Below are positions 8,686 through 16,637 of a stretch of 64,000 nt of DNA, piece by piece; positions within the stretch are counted from its first letter, which is position 1, and each line of letters opens with the position of its first letter. Under the pieces are notes generated by a model. The model was not told the DNA's origin and did no database searches. It saw only the letters and a list, made by a program, of their open reading frames with translations. This DNA is from Candidatus Delongbacteria bacterium (GTDB lineage: Bacteria > CAIWAD01): NCBI GenBank assembly GCA_041675285.1, contig JBAYTZ010000002.1, forward strand, positions 363,704 through 427,703, given 5' to 3'. A program made the translations under genes and the position numbers.

Positions 8686-10290
8686 ATGGAATTCACGTAT
8701 CACGACCCCTTCCCCCTGGGCCCGGACACCACGCCCTACGCCCTGCTGGGCCAGGATGACGTGAAGCTGCAGGCCTTCCAGGGCGACGAGCTGCTCTACG
8801 TGGGGCACGAGGCCCTCTCCCTGCTGGCCCGCCGCGCCTTCTCCGACGTCAACTACCTGCTGCGGCCCAGCCATCAGGAACTGGTGGCCCGCATCCTGGA
8901 CGACCCCGAGGCCAGCGACAACGACCGTTACGTGGCCCAGGCCATGCTGCGCAACGCGGTCATCTCCGCCGAGCGCCAGCTGCCCTTCTGCCAGGACACG
9001 GGCACGGCCATCATCTACGCCAAGAAGGGCCACCACGTGGCCACCTCCGGCCGCGACGAGGAGGCCCTCTCGCGCGGCGTCTTCCGGGCCTACACGCAGG
9101 AGAGTTTCCGCTATTCGCAGATGCTGCCCCTGAGCATGTACGAGGAGAGGAACAGCGGCAGCAACCTCCCCGCCCAGATCGACATCGTGGCCTCCCACGG
9201 CACGGATTACCGCTTCCTGTTCGTGGCCAAGGGCGGCGGCAGCGCCAACAAGAGCCAGCTCTTCCAGATGACCAAGGCCGTGCTGACCCCGGCGGCGCTC
9301 AAGCCCTTCCTGGTGGACAAGATGCGCACCCTGGGCACGGCGGCCTGCCCGCCCTACCACCTCACCTTCGTCATCGGCGGCACCAGCGCCGAGACCGTGA
9401 TGAAGACCGTCAAGCTGGCCTCCTGCGGCTGGTACGACAGCCTGCCCACCCAGGGCGGCCCCGGCGGCGCGGCCTTCCGCGACCTGGAGCTGGAGGCCGA
9501 ACTGCTGGAGGAATCCCGCCGGCTGGGCATCGGCGCCCAGTTCGGGGGCAAGTACTTCTGCCACGACGTGCGGGTGATCCGCCTGCCGCGCCACGGCGCC
9601 AGCTGCCCCATCGGGATGGGCGTCTCCTGCAGCGCCGATCGCAACATCAAGGGGCGCATCGACGCCGAGGGCGTCTGGCTGGAGGAGTTGGAGCTGGATC
9701 CGGGCCGCTTCCTGACGGGCCGGCAGCTGGACGCCTCGACGAGCGTGCCCGTGGACCTCAACCGGCCCATGACCGAGATCCGCGAGGAGCTCTCCCAGTA
9801 CCCGGTGAAGACCCTGCTGCGCCTGAGCGGCAAGCTGGTCGTCGCCCGGGACATGGCCCACGCCCGGCTCTTCGAGATGCTGCAGGCCGGCCAGCCGCTG
9901 CCCGCCTACTTCCGCGACCACCCGATCTACTACGCCGGCCCGGCCAAGACCCCCAACGGCAAGGCCACCGGTTCCTTCGGCCCCACCACGGCCCAGCGGA
10001 TGGATCCCTACGTGGACGCCTTCCAAAAAGCCGGCGGCAGCCACGTGATGATCGCCAAGGGCAACCGCGGCCAGGTGGTCACGGAGGCCTGCCAGGCCAA
10101 CGGCGGCTTTTACCTGGGCAGCCCGGGCGGACCGGCGGCCCTGCTGGCCCAGGAGCACATCTTCAGCCAGAAGGTCCTGGACTTCGTCGAGTTCGGGATG
10201 GAGGCGGTCTGGGAGATCGAGGTGCGTGACTTCCCGGCGATCATCCTGGTGGACGACAAGGGCAACGACTTCTTCCGGCAGCTGCTGTAG
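8686..10290 (+). CDS. fumA: Class I fumarate hydratase, 4Fe-4S, single chain
   Basis: The 534-residue protein matches one-chain FumA/FumB-type fumarases, which interconvert fumarate and malate in the TCA cycle. Residue 102 is the cluster cysteine in FCQDTGTA. Further conserved pieces are VAKGGGSANKS, CPPYHLTFVIGG, SCPIGMGVSCSADRN and, in the C-terminal domain, GPTTAQRMDPYVDAFQ. Class I fumarases are oxygen-sensitive, so an anaerobic or facultative lifestyle is plausible. A GGAGG ribosome site precedes the ATG. Confidence 0.94.
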   Translation: MEFTYHDPFPLGPDTTPYALLGQDDVKLQAFQGDELLYVGHEALSLLARRAFSDVNYLLRPSHQELVARILDDPEASDNDRYVAQAMLRNAVISAERQLPFCQDTGTAIIYAKKGHHVATSGRDEEALSRGVFRAYTQESFRYSQMLPLSMYEERNSGSNLPAQIDIVASHGTDYRFLFVAKGGGSANKSQLFQMTKAVLTPAALKPFLVDKMRTLGTAACPPYHLTFVIGGTSAETVMKTVKLASCGWYDSLPTQGGPGGAAFRDLELEAELLEESRRLGIGAQFGGKYFCHDVRVIRLPRHGASCPIGMGVSCSADRNIKGRIDAEGVWLEELELDPGRFLTGRQLDASTSVPVDLNRPMTEIREELSQYPVKTLLRLSGKLVVARDMAHARLFEMLQAGQPLPAYFRDHPIYYAGPAKTPNGKATGSFGPTTAQRMDPYVDAFQKAGGSHVMIAKGNRGQVVTEACQANGGFYLGSPGGPAALLAQEHIFSQKVLDFVEFGMEAVWEIEVRDFPAIILVDDKGNDFFRQLL

Positions 10291-10369
10291 CAGTCGAGCG
10301 GGCCTGGGCCGGTATTCGGGTGCGAAGTGCCGCGCAGGCCCAGGCCGGCAGGAACGGGAGGCGGTCCGG

Positions 10370-12664
10370 ATGCGGCGCGCCCTGCTCTTCATCCTGGGCC
10401 TGTTGTGGTTGACCGGCGGGCAGCCGCTGTCCGCCGCCCAGCAGGCCGATCCGCGCGGCAGCCTGGCGGGAAGCGTGCTGGACGCCCGCACCCAGCAGCC
10501 CCTGGCCGGAGCCAACGTGGAACTGCTGGGCGCAAGCCCGCGCCTGGGCGCCGCCACGGACCTGGAAGGCCGCTTCCGCATCCTCCAGGTGCCCGCCGGA
10601 ACCTGGTCGCTGCAGGTCAGCATGCTGGGCTACGGCAGCGTGGTGCTGACGGACGTGGTGGCGCGGCCGGGGCGGGAGGATCCGCTGCTGGCGCGGCTGG
10701 CGCCCGTGGATCTGCGGCTGGCGGAGCTCACCGTGCGGCCCGAGTACTTCGCCGGGCGTCAGCAGACGGGCGCCGTCACCCAGGAGTTCGGGCGCGAGGA
10801 GATCCGCCGGGCGCCGGGCAGCGCGGAGGACGTCAACCGCCTGGTGCAGTCGCTTCCCTCCGTGGGGATGGGCGCCGACGACCAGCGCAACGACATCATC
10901 GCCCGCGGCGGCAACCCGCTGGAAAACCTCTTCCTGGTGGACGGCCACCCCATCCACAACCTCAACCACTTCGGCAGCCAGGGCGGCACGGGCGGCCCAA
11001 TGGGCATGATCCACGTGGACTTCATCGACCAGGTGCACTTCTCCCCGGGCGGTTTCGACGCGCGCTACGGCGACCGGCTCAGCTCGGTGATGGAGATCCG
11101 CTTCCGCGAGGGCGACCGCGAGCGCAGCCAGGGCGAGGCCTTTCTCAGCCTGGCCGGACTGGGGCTGGAACTGGAGGGCCCGCTGGCCGGCGGGCGCGGC
11201 TCCTGGCTGGCCGGGGCGCGGCGCAGCTACCTGGAACTGCTCAAGAGCCAGATCGGCTACGCCAACGCGCCGGTGATGGCCGACCTGGGCGGCTCGTTCC
11301 AGCTGGACCTGGCGCGCGCCTGGCGGCTGTCGGGCCTGCTGCTCAGCGGCGTCAACCGCATCCGCTTCACCACGGCCGAGGACCCGGACCAGAACTACAA
11401 CGTGGACCAGCTGCAGCACACGCTGGCCGGCGGACTGGCCCTGCGCCGGACCGCGGCGGACGGACGGCTGCAGTCCTGGCGTCTCACCCTCAACCAGCTG
11501 GATTTCGACCACGATTTCTCCGCCTGGAACGGCGGCAACCGGATCCGCAACCTGGCCCGCGAACAGACCCTCAGCCTGGCCCACGAGCGGGTCCGGCTGG
11601 GCCGGCGGCTGGACCTGACGCTGGGGCTGGGCCTGGACCACAGCGCCTCCGTCCACGACGTGCGGCTGGCGGAGATGCGCTCCAGCTGGGGCGACAGCCT
11701 GCCTGATCAGCGCCTGGACCTGCGCCACGGGCAGCGGCGGCTCTGGGCACTAAGCCAGGCGGAGTGGCGTCCCGTCCCCGGCCGCTCCCTGCGGCTGGGC
11801 CTGCGGCTGGACCACGACGACGACACGGGCAGCCTGGATCTGCAGCCGCGCGCCTCCCTGCGCCAGGCGCTGGGGCCGGCCTGGGCGCTCAACCTGGCGG
11901 CGGGCGGCTACGCCCAGGGCCTGCCCGTCTCCTGGCGCGTGCAGAGCGACGACCGGACGGCAGTCACCAGCATGAAGAGCCGGCACGCCCAGCTCGGGCT
12001 GGAGTGGCGGCCCCGGCCGGAATGGCTGGTGTCGCTGGACCTGTTCGCGCGCCGCTACCGGGACCTGCCCGTCAGCGGGCTCTCCCCGGACGTGCCCCTG
12101 GCGGACGCGGGCAGCTACTACGGTTACACCTACCTGGGGCGGCTGAGCTCCAGCGGGACGGGCCGCAGCCACGGCCTCGAACTGCTGGCGCAGAAGAAGC
12201 TGGGCGACCGGACCTACGGCAGCGCCAGCTACTCCTGGTCCGTCTCCGGCTACAAGACCCCCAGCGGTCCCTGGCGGCCCGGGCCCTTCGACCGGCGCCA
12301 CATGGGCACGCTGATTCTCGGCTGGGTGCCCAACCACCGCTGGGAGATGAGCCTGAAGTGGCGGATCAGCGGCGGCCTGCCCACCACGCCCGTGGACGCG
12401 GCGGCCAGCGCCCTGGCCGGGGACACGCGCCACCGGCTGGAGGACTACCAGAGCGAGCGCCTGCCCGTCTACCACCGGCTGGATCTGCGGCTGGATCACC
12501 GCACGCAGGGCAAGCGCTGCAACCTGGTCCAGTTCTGGGACATCGAGAACGCCTACAACCAGAAAAACGTGGCCTACCGCTACTGGCACCACCGCGACGG
12601 GGAGGTCAAGACCTGGTATGGCTGGCGGATCATGCCGGTCTACGGGCTGACCCTGGAGTTTTAG
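10370..12664 (+). CDS. TonB-dependent outer-membrane receptor with CarboxypepD_reg-like domain
   Basis: The 764-residue protein starts with a signal peptide (MRRALLFILGLLWLTGG then SAAQQA). A carboxypeptidase-regulatory-like beta-sandwich follows (about 30-115: GSVLDARTQQPLAGANVELLG and GRFRILQVPAGTWSLQV), typical of FCB-group TonB receptors. Next come a plug domain (about 130-250, with VNRLVQSLPSVG and ARGGNPLENLFLVDG) and a beta-barrel. It should import a ligand across the outer membrane using TonB energy. The ligand cannot be told from the sequence and no SusD-like partner lies nearby. The ATG was chosen because the signal peptide begins there. Confidence 0.9.
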   Translation: MRRALLFILGLLWLTGGQPLSAAQQADPRGSLAGSVLDARTQQPLAGANVELLGASPRLGAATDLEGRFRILQVPAGTWSLQVSMLGYGSVVLTDVVARPGREDPLLARLAPVDLRLAELTVRPEYFAGRQQTGAVTQEFGREEIRRAPGSAEDVNRLVQSLPSVGMGADDQRNDIIARGGNPLENLFLVDGHPIHNLNHFGSQGGTGGPMGMIHVDFIDQVHFSPGGFDARYGDRLSSVMEIRFREGDRERSQGEAFLSLAGLGLELEGPLAGGRGSWLAGARRSYLELLKSQIGYANAPVMADLGGSFQLDLARAWRLSGLLLSGVNRIRFTTAEDPDQNYNVDQLQHTLAGGLALRRTAADGRLQSWRLTLNQLDFDHDFSAWNGGNRIRNLAREQTLSLAHERVRLGRRLDLTLGLGLDHSASVHDVRLAEMRSSWGDSLPDQRLDLRHGQRRLWALSQAEWRPVPGRSLRLGLRLDHDDDTGSLDLQPRASLRQALGPAWALNLAAGGYAQGLPVSWRVQSDDRTAVTSMKSRHAQLGLEWRPRPEWLVSLDLFARRYRDLPVSGLSPDVPLADAGSYYGYTYLGRLSSSGTGRSHGLELLAQKKLGDRTYGSASYSWSVSGYKTPSGPWRPGPFDRRHMGTLILGWVPNHRWEMSLKWRISGGLPTTPVDAAASALAGDTRHRLEDYQSERLPVYHRLDLRLDHRTQGKRCNLVQFWDIENAYNQKNVAYRYWHHRDGEVKTWYGWRIMPVYGLTLEF

Positions 12665-13059
12665 GCCCCCCGCGGGGCCGAATGTGGATCCTGTCCGCTC
12701 CCGCGCGCCCCCGGACCTCAGCCGGGGTCGCCGCGCTCTGGGGGCCGGCCAGGTTCCCGCTGCTGAAGCGGCGGGGGCAATTATTGGCCGAATTCTTGCA
12801 CCAGTTTCGGAGACGGCCGAAAACCGGGCTGAAAGCCTGATTCAGGTCGCCCCATCGTCAGGCAGGGGCGGCGACATGTTAAGGGCCAAGGCAAGGTGTA
12901 AGGTTTGATGGACGCGGCCGGGGAAGGGAATCTCGCCCTTCCGGATCCTTGTCCTTGTCTGCCTCTGGGCAGGTACCTACTTTGGAAACCGTTCAATGGG
13001 GCCAGGCCTGCGAGGGCCGGCGGGCCACTCAGAAACCTTTCAACTCGGGGAGACATGGA
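12665..13059 (+). other. pilA upstream region with long 5' leader
   Basis: This 395-base gap holds a short GC-rich hairpin just after the TonB gene, a sigma-54-type promoter at 12784-12801, and about 250 bases of predicted untranslated leader before pilA. Within the leader, GGAAGGG at 12922-12928 and CCCTTCC at 12936-12942 form a 7-bp hairpin. Open frames here lack family features. I could not match the leader to a known cyclic-di-GMP riboswitch by eye. Confidence 0.5.
12784..12801 (+). promoter_or_regulatory. Candidate sigma-54 (-24/-12) promoter of pilA
   Basis: TTGGCCGAATTCTTGCAC matches the RpoN consensus (TGGC, then TTGCA), with exactly ten bases between the invariant GG (12786-12787) and GC (12798-12799). 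The start site would be near 12811. Pilin genes of Pseudomonas, Geobacter and Myxococcus are RpoN-dependent, so the context fits. No NtrC-type activator gene is in the window. Confidence 0.65.
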
Positions 13060-13467
13060 ATGAAGTTCCGCAAAGACGAACGCGGCTTTACCCTGGTCGA
13101 AGTGCTGATCGTGGTGATCCTGGTGGCCATTCTGGCTGCCATCGCCGTGCCCAAGTACATCCAGGCCGTTCGCGGCGCCCGGGCGTCCGATGCCAAGGTG
13201 CAGATCAACGCCATCCTGAACGCGGCCAAGATCTATCAGCAGGAGACGGGCTCGTGGCCGTCGGACCTGACGATCATGACCGAGGGCGGCTACCTGGAGC
13301 TGGACAACGCCACCATGCGTCAGTGGACCTTCCAGCTGGTCGGCGACCAGCAGATCCAGGCCACCTCCACCGCCGAAATGAAGGGCGGCGCGGGCAACGT
13401 GGTCACCTTCAACATCCAGGAAGGGCGCTGGGAAGGCTACGGCTTCCCCAAGACCGCCGGCAATTAG
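13060..13467 (+). CDS. pilA: Type IV major pilin / prepilin
   Basis: The 135-residue prepilin has a short charged leader (MKFRKDERG) cleaved before Phe10. The mature N-terminus is FTLVEVLIVVILVAILAAIA, with the conserved Glu at +5. The soluble domain is small and resembles GspG/PilE-like pilins (KIYQQETGSWPSDLTIM). It is the first gene after the sigma-54 motif and is followed by a strong terminator hairpin, as expected for an abundantly made major pilin. The prepilin peptidase gene lies 16 kb downstream. The start is set by the leader peptide length. Confidence 0.92.
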   Translation: MKFRKDERGFTLVEVLIVVILVAILAAIAVPKYIQAVRGARASDAKVQINAILNAAKIYQQETGSWPSDLTIMTEGGYLELDNATMRQWTFQLVGDQQIQATSTAEMKGGAGNVVTFNIQEGRWEGYGFPKTAGN

Positions 13468-13477
13468 CGAATCGCGC

Positions 13478-13510
13478 GGGTCGGCCGTCCCTCCGGATGG
13501 CCGGCCCTTT
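13478..13510 (+). terminator. Terminator or attenuator after pilA
   Basis: A 13-bp stem (13478-13490 with 13495-13507, two G-U pairs, CTCC loop) is followed by TTT. It would let pilA be transcribed at a higher level than pilT and the genes behind it. Confidence 0.75.
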
Positions 13511-13625
13511 GCCGGACCGGCACGCTCAACTTGACCGTCCCCGACCACACGTCGGGGCGAGTGACTGGACTGCCCGGACCGCCGGACACGCCACTTCTCA
13601 ATCCTGACCAAGCACTGGGGTCCGC

Positions 13626-14693
13626 GTGGAAATCGACCAGCTGTTGACTTTTGCGGTGGAGCAGGGCGCCTCGGACCTGCACCTGTCGGTGGGCAACACG
13701 CCCATGATCCGCCTGCACGGTTCGCTGAAGAAGTTGAACATGGGAGTGATGACCCAGGAGGCGATGGACACCTACGGCTCCCGGGTGATGAACTCCCGCA
13801 TGAAGCAGGTTTTCGAAGAGAAGTACGAGGTGGACTTCTCCTACAAGTTGGAAGGCGTGGCGCGCTTCCGCGTCAACTTCTTCCAGCAGATCCTGGGCAC
13901 CTCGGCCGTCTTCCGCACCATTCCGGACTCGCTGAAGTCCCTGGACGAGTTGGGGCTGCCCTCCAAGGTGCTGACGGAACTGGCGCTCAAGGACCGCGGC
14001 CTCGTGCTGCTCACCGGGCCCACGGGCTCGGGCAAGTCCACCACCCTGGCCGCCATGGTGGACATCATCAACGATGCCTACGAGAAGCACGTCATCACCA
14101 TCGAAGATCCCATCGAGTTCTTCCACACCTCGCGCAACTGCATGATCAACCAGCGCGAAGTGGGGGCGAACACGCATTCCTTCGCCAGCGCCCTGCGCGT
14201 GGCCCTGCGCGAGGACCCGGACGTGATCCTGGTGGGTGAAATGCGCGACCTGGAGACCGTGCAGCTGGCGCTGACGGCGGCCGAGACCGGCCACCTGGTG
14301 CTGGCGACCCTGCACACCTCCAGCGCGACCAAGACCATCGACCGCATCATCGACATCTTCCCCAGCGCCCAGAAACAGCAGGTCCGCTCCATGCTGTCGG
14401 AGTCGCTGGAGGCGGTGGTGGCCCAGCGCCTGCTGCCCACCAAGGACGGCAAGGGCCGCGTGGTGGTGACGGAGGTGATGGTGGCCACCACGGCGGTGCG
14501 CAACCTGATCCGCGAAGACAAGATCTTCCAGATCCCCAACGTGATCCAGAGCGGGTCCAAGTCCGGCATGCACACGCTGGACGGCGACCTGCTGCGGCTG
14601 GTGCGCGAGGGCAAGGTGGACCGGCAGGAAGCCATCCAGATCGCGGAGAATCCCAAGGTCTTCGATCTGGAGCTGGGCGACCATTACGTCTGA
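13626..14693 (+). CDS. pilT: Twitching motility retraction ATPase
   Basis: The 355-residue hexameric ATPase depolymerises pili at the inner-membrane base. It has the Walker A GPTGSGKST starting at residue 131, the Asp box ITIEDPIE, Walker B DPDVILVGEMRD and the His box TGHLVLATLHT. The PilT-specific AVRNLIRE motif (AIRNLIRE in Pseudomonas), needed for retraction, is present, so this is not a PilB. The N-terminal ASDLHLSVG is typical. Translation starts at GTG 13626. The gene lies 158 bases after pilA, behind the terminator. Confidence 0.96.
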   Translation: MEIDQLLTFAVEQGASDLHLSVGNTPMIRLHGSLKKLNMGVMTQEAMDTYGSRVMNSRMKQVFEEKYEVDFSYKLEGVARFRVNFFQQILGTSAVFRTIPDSLKSLDELGLPSKVLTELALKDRGLVLLTGPTGSGKSTTLAAMVDIINDAYEKHVITIEDPIEFFHTSRNCMINQREVGANTHSFASALRVALREDPDVILVGEMRDLETVQLALTAAETGHLVLATLHTSSATKTIDRIIDIFPSAQKQQVRSMLSESLEAVVAQRLLPTKDGKGRVVVTEVMVATTAVRNLIREDKIFQIPNVIQSGSKSGMHTLDGDLLRLVREGKVDRQEAIQIAENPKVFDLELGDHYV

Positions 14694-14717
14694 TCCCGGC
14701 GACGGGAAGGAGGGACC

Positions 14718-15173
14718 ATGCGGCCACACGAGACGCCGGCCCGGCGGGCCTGGATCCTGGGGGAGACGGGCATCGCCTTCTACCCGCAGCTGCTCATCGC
14801 CGTGCTGCTGCTGATGGTCACCTCCACGGCCCTGGTAAAGAATATCTACCAGGCCCACGAACTGACCAAGCAGGAATACCGCCGCATGCGGGCCCTGGAG
14901 GAGTTGCAGGGCGAGATCGAGTTCTGGAAAGCCTCGGTCTACGTCTTCGGCATCAACCACCCGCGGCCCAGCGCGCGACACTTCGTGGCCCTGGACACGG
15001 GCAACCGCCGGGAGCGCGACTACGTGCTGGCGGAGTTCGAACCGGCGCCCCAGATCGACCTGATCCGCCTGGCGGGCATCGACGCCTTCCAGATCACCGT
15101 GTCCATCACCTGGCCCGAGGGCACCGCCATGCGCCGCGAAACCCTGCGCACGGCCGTGAACCAGCTGCGCTAG
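14718..15173 (+). CDS. Small membrane protein, possible degenerate prepilin
   Basis: The 151-residue protein has one N-terminal hydrophobic helix (about 20-40) and then a charged helix and a small soluble domain. The region ETGIAFYPQLLIAVLLLMV lines up with the prepilin sites of the next two genes (AGVSLVEML and ERGVYLMEL) but has Pro/Gln where they have Glu+5. It may be a minor pilin-like assembly protein that skips Glu-dependent packing, or simply a bitopic membrane protein. It sits between pilT and the prepilin genes, and GGAGG precedes its ATG. Confidence 0.75.
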   Translation: MRPHETPARRAWILGETGIAFYPQLLIAVLLLMVTSTALVKNIYQAHELTKQEYRRMRALEELQGEIEFWKASVYVFGINHPRPSARHFVALDTGNRRERDYVLAEFEPAPQIDLIRLAGIDAFQITVSITWPEGTAMRRETLRTAVNQLR

Positions 15174-15184
15174 AAAGGATGACC

Positions 15185-15943
15185 ATGAGGCTCCACGCTC
15201 CGCAGCGTTCCGACGCCGGCGTCTCCCTGGTGGAGATGCTGGCCGGCGTTGCGATTCTGGGCGTGGTGGTGCTGGGCATGGTCACCCTCCTGGTGGTGCA
15301 GGCGCGGCAGGTGGCGCAGGACAAGGTGCTCACCGACCTGCACTTCTACGCCGACGCCGTGCTGGACGAGGCCGCCGCCGCGGCCGCCCAGGCCAGCCAG
15401 GTGCTGCCCAACGGTTTGAACGAGCCGTTGACCGGCGCGCGCTTTGTGGAGAACCTGGAGTTCCGCCGGCTCGCCTACCGCAACCTGGGTCGCACCGCGG
15501 AAACCCGCCTGCTGCTCAACCGACGGCGCAACGTGCTGATCCTGCGCAACAATCAGCGGCTGGACTGGTGCAACGACTTCCCGCCGGCGGAACTGGATCC
15601 CCGGCGCGGCAACGGCCGGCGCCAGCGCGTCACGGTGCGGGACCTGACGGTGGGCGACTACCCGGATCGTCAGTGGCACATGCCCTACGTGCTCTGGCAG
15701 GATCTGGTGGAGCTCCGGCTGGTGCTGGAGCTGGAGGACCGCGACAACGGTCAGCGCCTGAGCCGGGAGTACCGCCGCGTGGTCTCCCTGCCCAATGCCG
15801 CCCTGTTGCGCCTGCGCACCCCGCTCTGGGAACGCGAGCGCGAGCAGCGGGACCGTCTCCGGCCCAATGCGGCCTTGGGGCCCCCCACGAACCGCTTCAA
15901 CCACTCATCCGACCCGTCCCGGGTCAGAGGGGAGTCCGCATGA
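15185..15943 (+). CDS. Minor prepilin, paralogue of the next gene
   Basis: The leader MRLHAPQRSDAG precedes VSLVEMLAGVAILGVVVLG, a class III prepilin site with Glu+5. An ATG at 15179 is also in frame, but AAAGGA lies too close to it; the ATG at 15185 is better spaced. The soluble part shares with the next gene the blocks VQARQ-A-DK-L-DLHFYAD and DFPP-ELDPR, so the two arose by duplication. It is probably a PilV/PilW-type minor pilin of the pilus tip or priming complex. Its stop overlaps the next ATG. Confidence 0.85.
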   Translation: MRLHAPQRSDAGVSLVEMLAGVAILGVVVLGMVTLLVVQARQVAQDKVLTDLHFYADAVLDEAAAAAAQASQVLPNGLNEPLTGARFVENLEFRRLAYRNLGRTAETRLLLNRRRNVLILRNNQRLDWCNDFPPAELDPRRGNGRRQRVTVRDLTVGDYPDRQWHMPYVLWQDLVELRLVLELEDRDNGQRLSREYRRVVSLPNAALLRLRTPLWEREREQRDRLRPNAALGPPTNRFNHSSDPSRVRGESA

Positions 15944-16581
15944 AGCCCTGTCGACTGCGCTCCGAGAGGGGCGTCTACCTGATGGAGCTGATGGTCTCCA
16001 TCTCCATGATGGGCGTCATGGTGCTGGGCCTGACCACCGTGTTGATCGTCCAGGCCCGCCAGATGGCCCGCGACAAGATCCTCAACGACCTCCACTTCTA
16101 CGCGGACCAGGTGCTGACCGAAGCCTGCGACTCCTTCGGCACGGCCCACGAGATCACGCGCAACGCCAATGCCGGCGGACGGGCCAAGGAGGACATCGAG
16201 TTCAACTTCCTGGGCTCCTTCAACACCGGCCGCCAGGTGGAAACCGCCCTCTCGCGGGAAGGGGATCGCAAAGTGATCGTCCAGCGCAACGGCATCCGGC
16301 CGGAGTGGATCGACGACTTTCCGCCCCCCCAGCTGGATCCGCGCATCAACAACGGCAAGCGCTTCCGCGTCTACGTGACGGACTTCCGTCTGCGGCCCTA
16401 TCAGGACCGCCAATTCGTCAACGCGCGGATCACCAACATCCTGACGGAAGTGCTGCTGACCCTGGAGGTGGAGGATCGGGAGCAGGAGCAGCGCATCAGC
16501 CGCTCCTTCCGCCGCATCGTGACGGTTCCCAACAAGCACATCCAGGAAATGCGTCAGCAGAACCTGGGCGGTGGCGAATGA
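15940..16581 (+). CDS. Minor prepilin, paralogue of the preceding gene
   Basis: The 213-residue prepilin has leader MKPCRLRSERG and mature start VYLMELMVSISMMGVMVLGL with Glu+5. The rest parallels the preceding protein (VQARQMARDKILNDLHFYAD and DDFPPPQLDPRINNGKR). It overlaps both neighbours by ATGA, so the prepilin genes and the DUF4900-like gene are tightly coupled. A role as a minor pilin is inferred from the prepilin signature and the operon. Confidence 0.86.
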   Translation: MKPCRLRSERGVYLMELMVSISMMGVMVLGLTTVLIVQARQMARDKILNDLHFYADQVLTEACDSFGTAHEITRNANAGGRAKEDIEFNFLGSFNTGRQVETALSREGDRKVIVQRNGIRPEWIDDFPPPQLDPRINNGKRFRVYVTDFRLRPYQDRQFVNARITNILTEVLLTLEVEDREQEQRISRSFRRIVTVPNKHIQEMRQQNLGGGE

Positions 16582-16637
16582 ACACCGCCATCCGCTGGGG
16601 AGCCGCCTCCAACACGACTTCGAGGGAGGAGTCCGCC

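Noticed and set aside
12684..12908. Short plus-strand frame before pilA
   Set aside because: It has no family features and overlaps the predicted sigma-54 promoter and leader.
12811..13059. Cyclic-di-GMP riboswitch in the pilA leader
   Set aside because: I looked for the GEMM core sequences and did not find the conserved loop and receptor; only a simple hairpin is visible.
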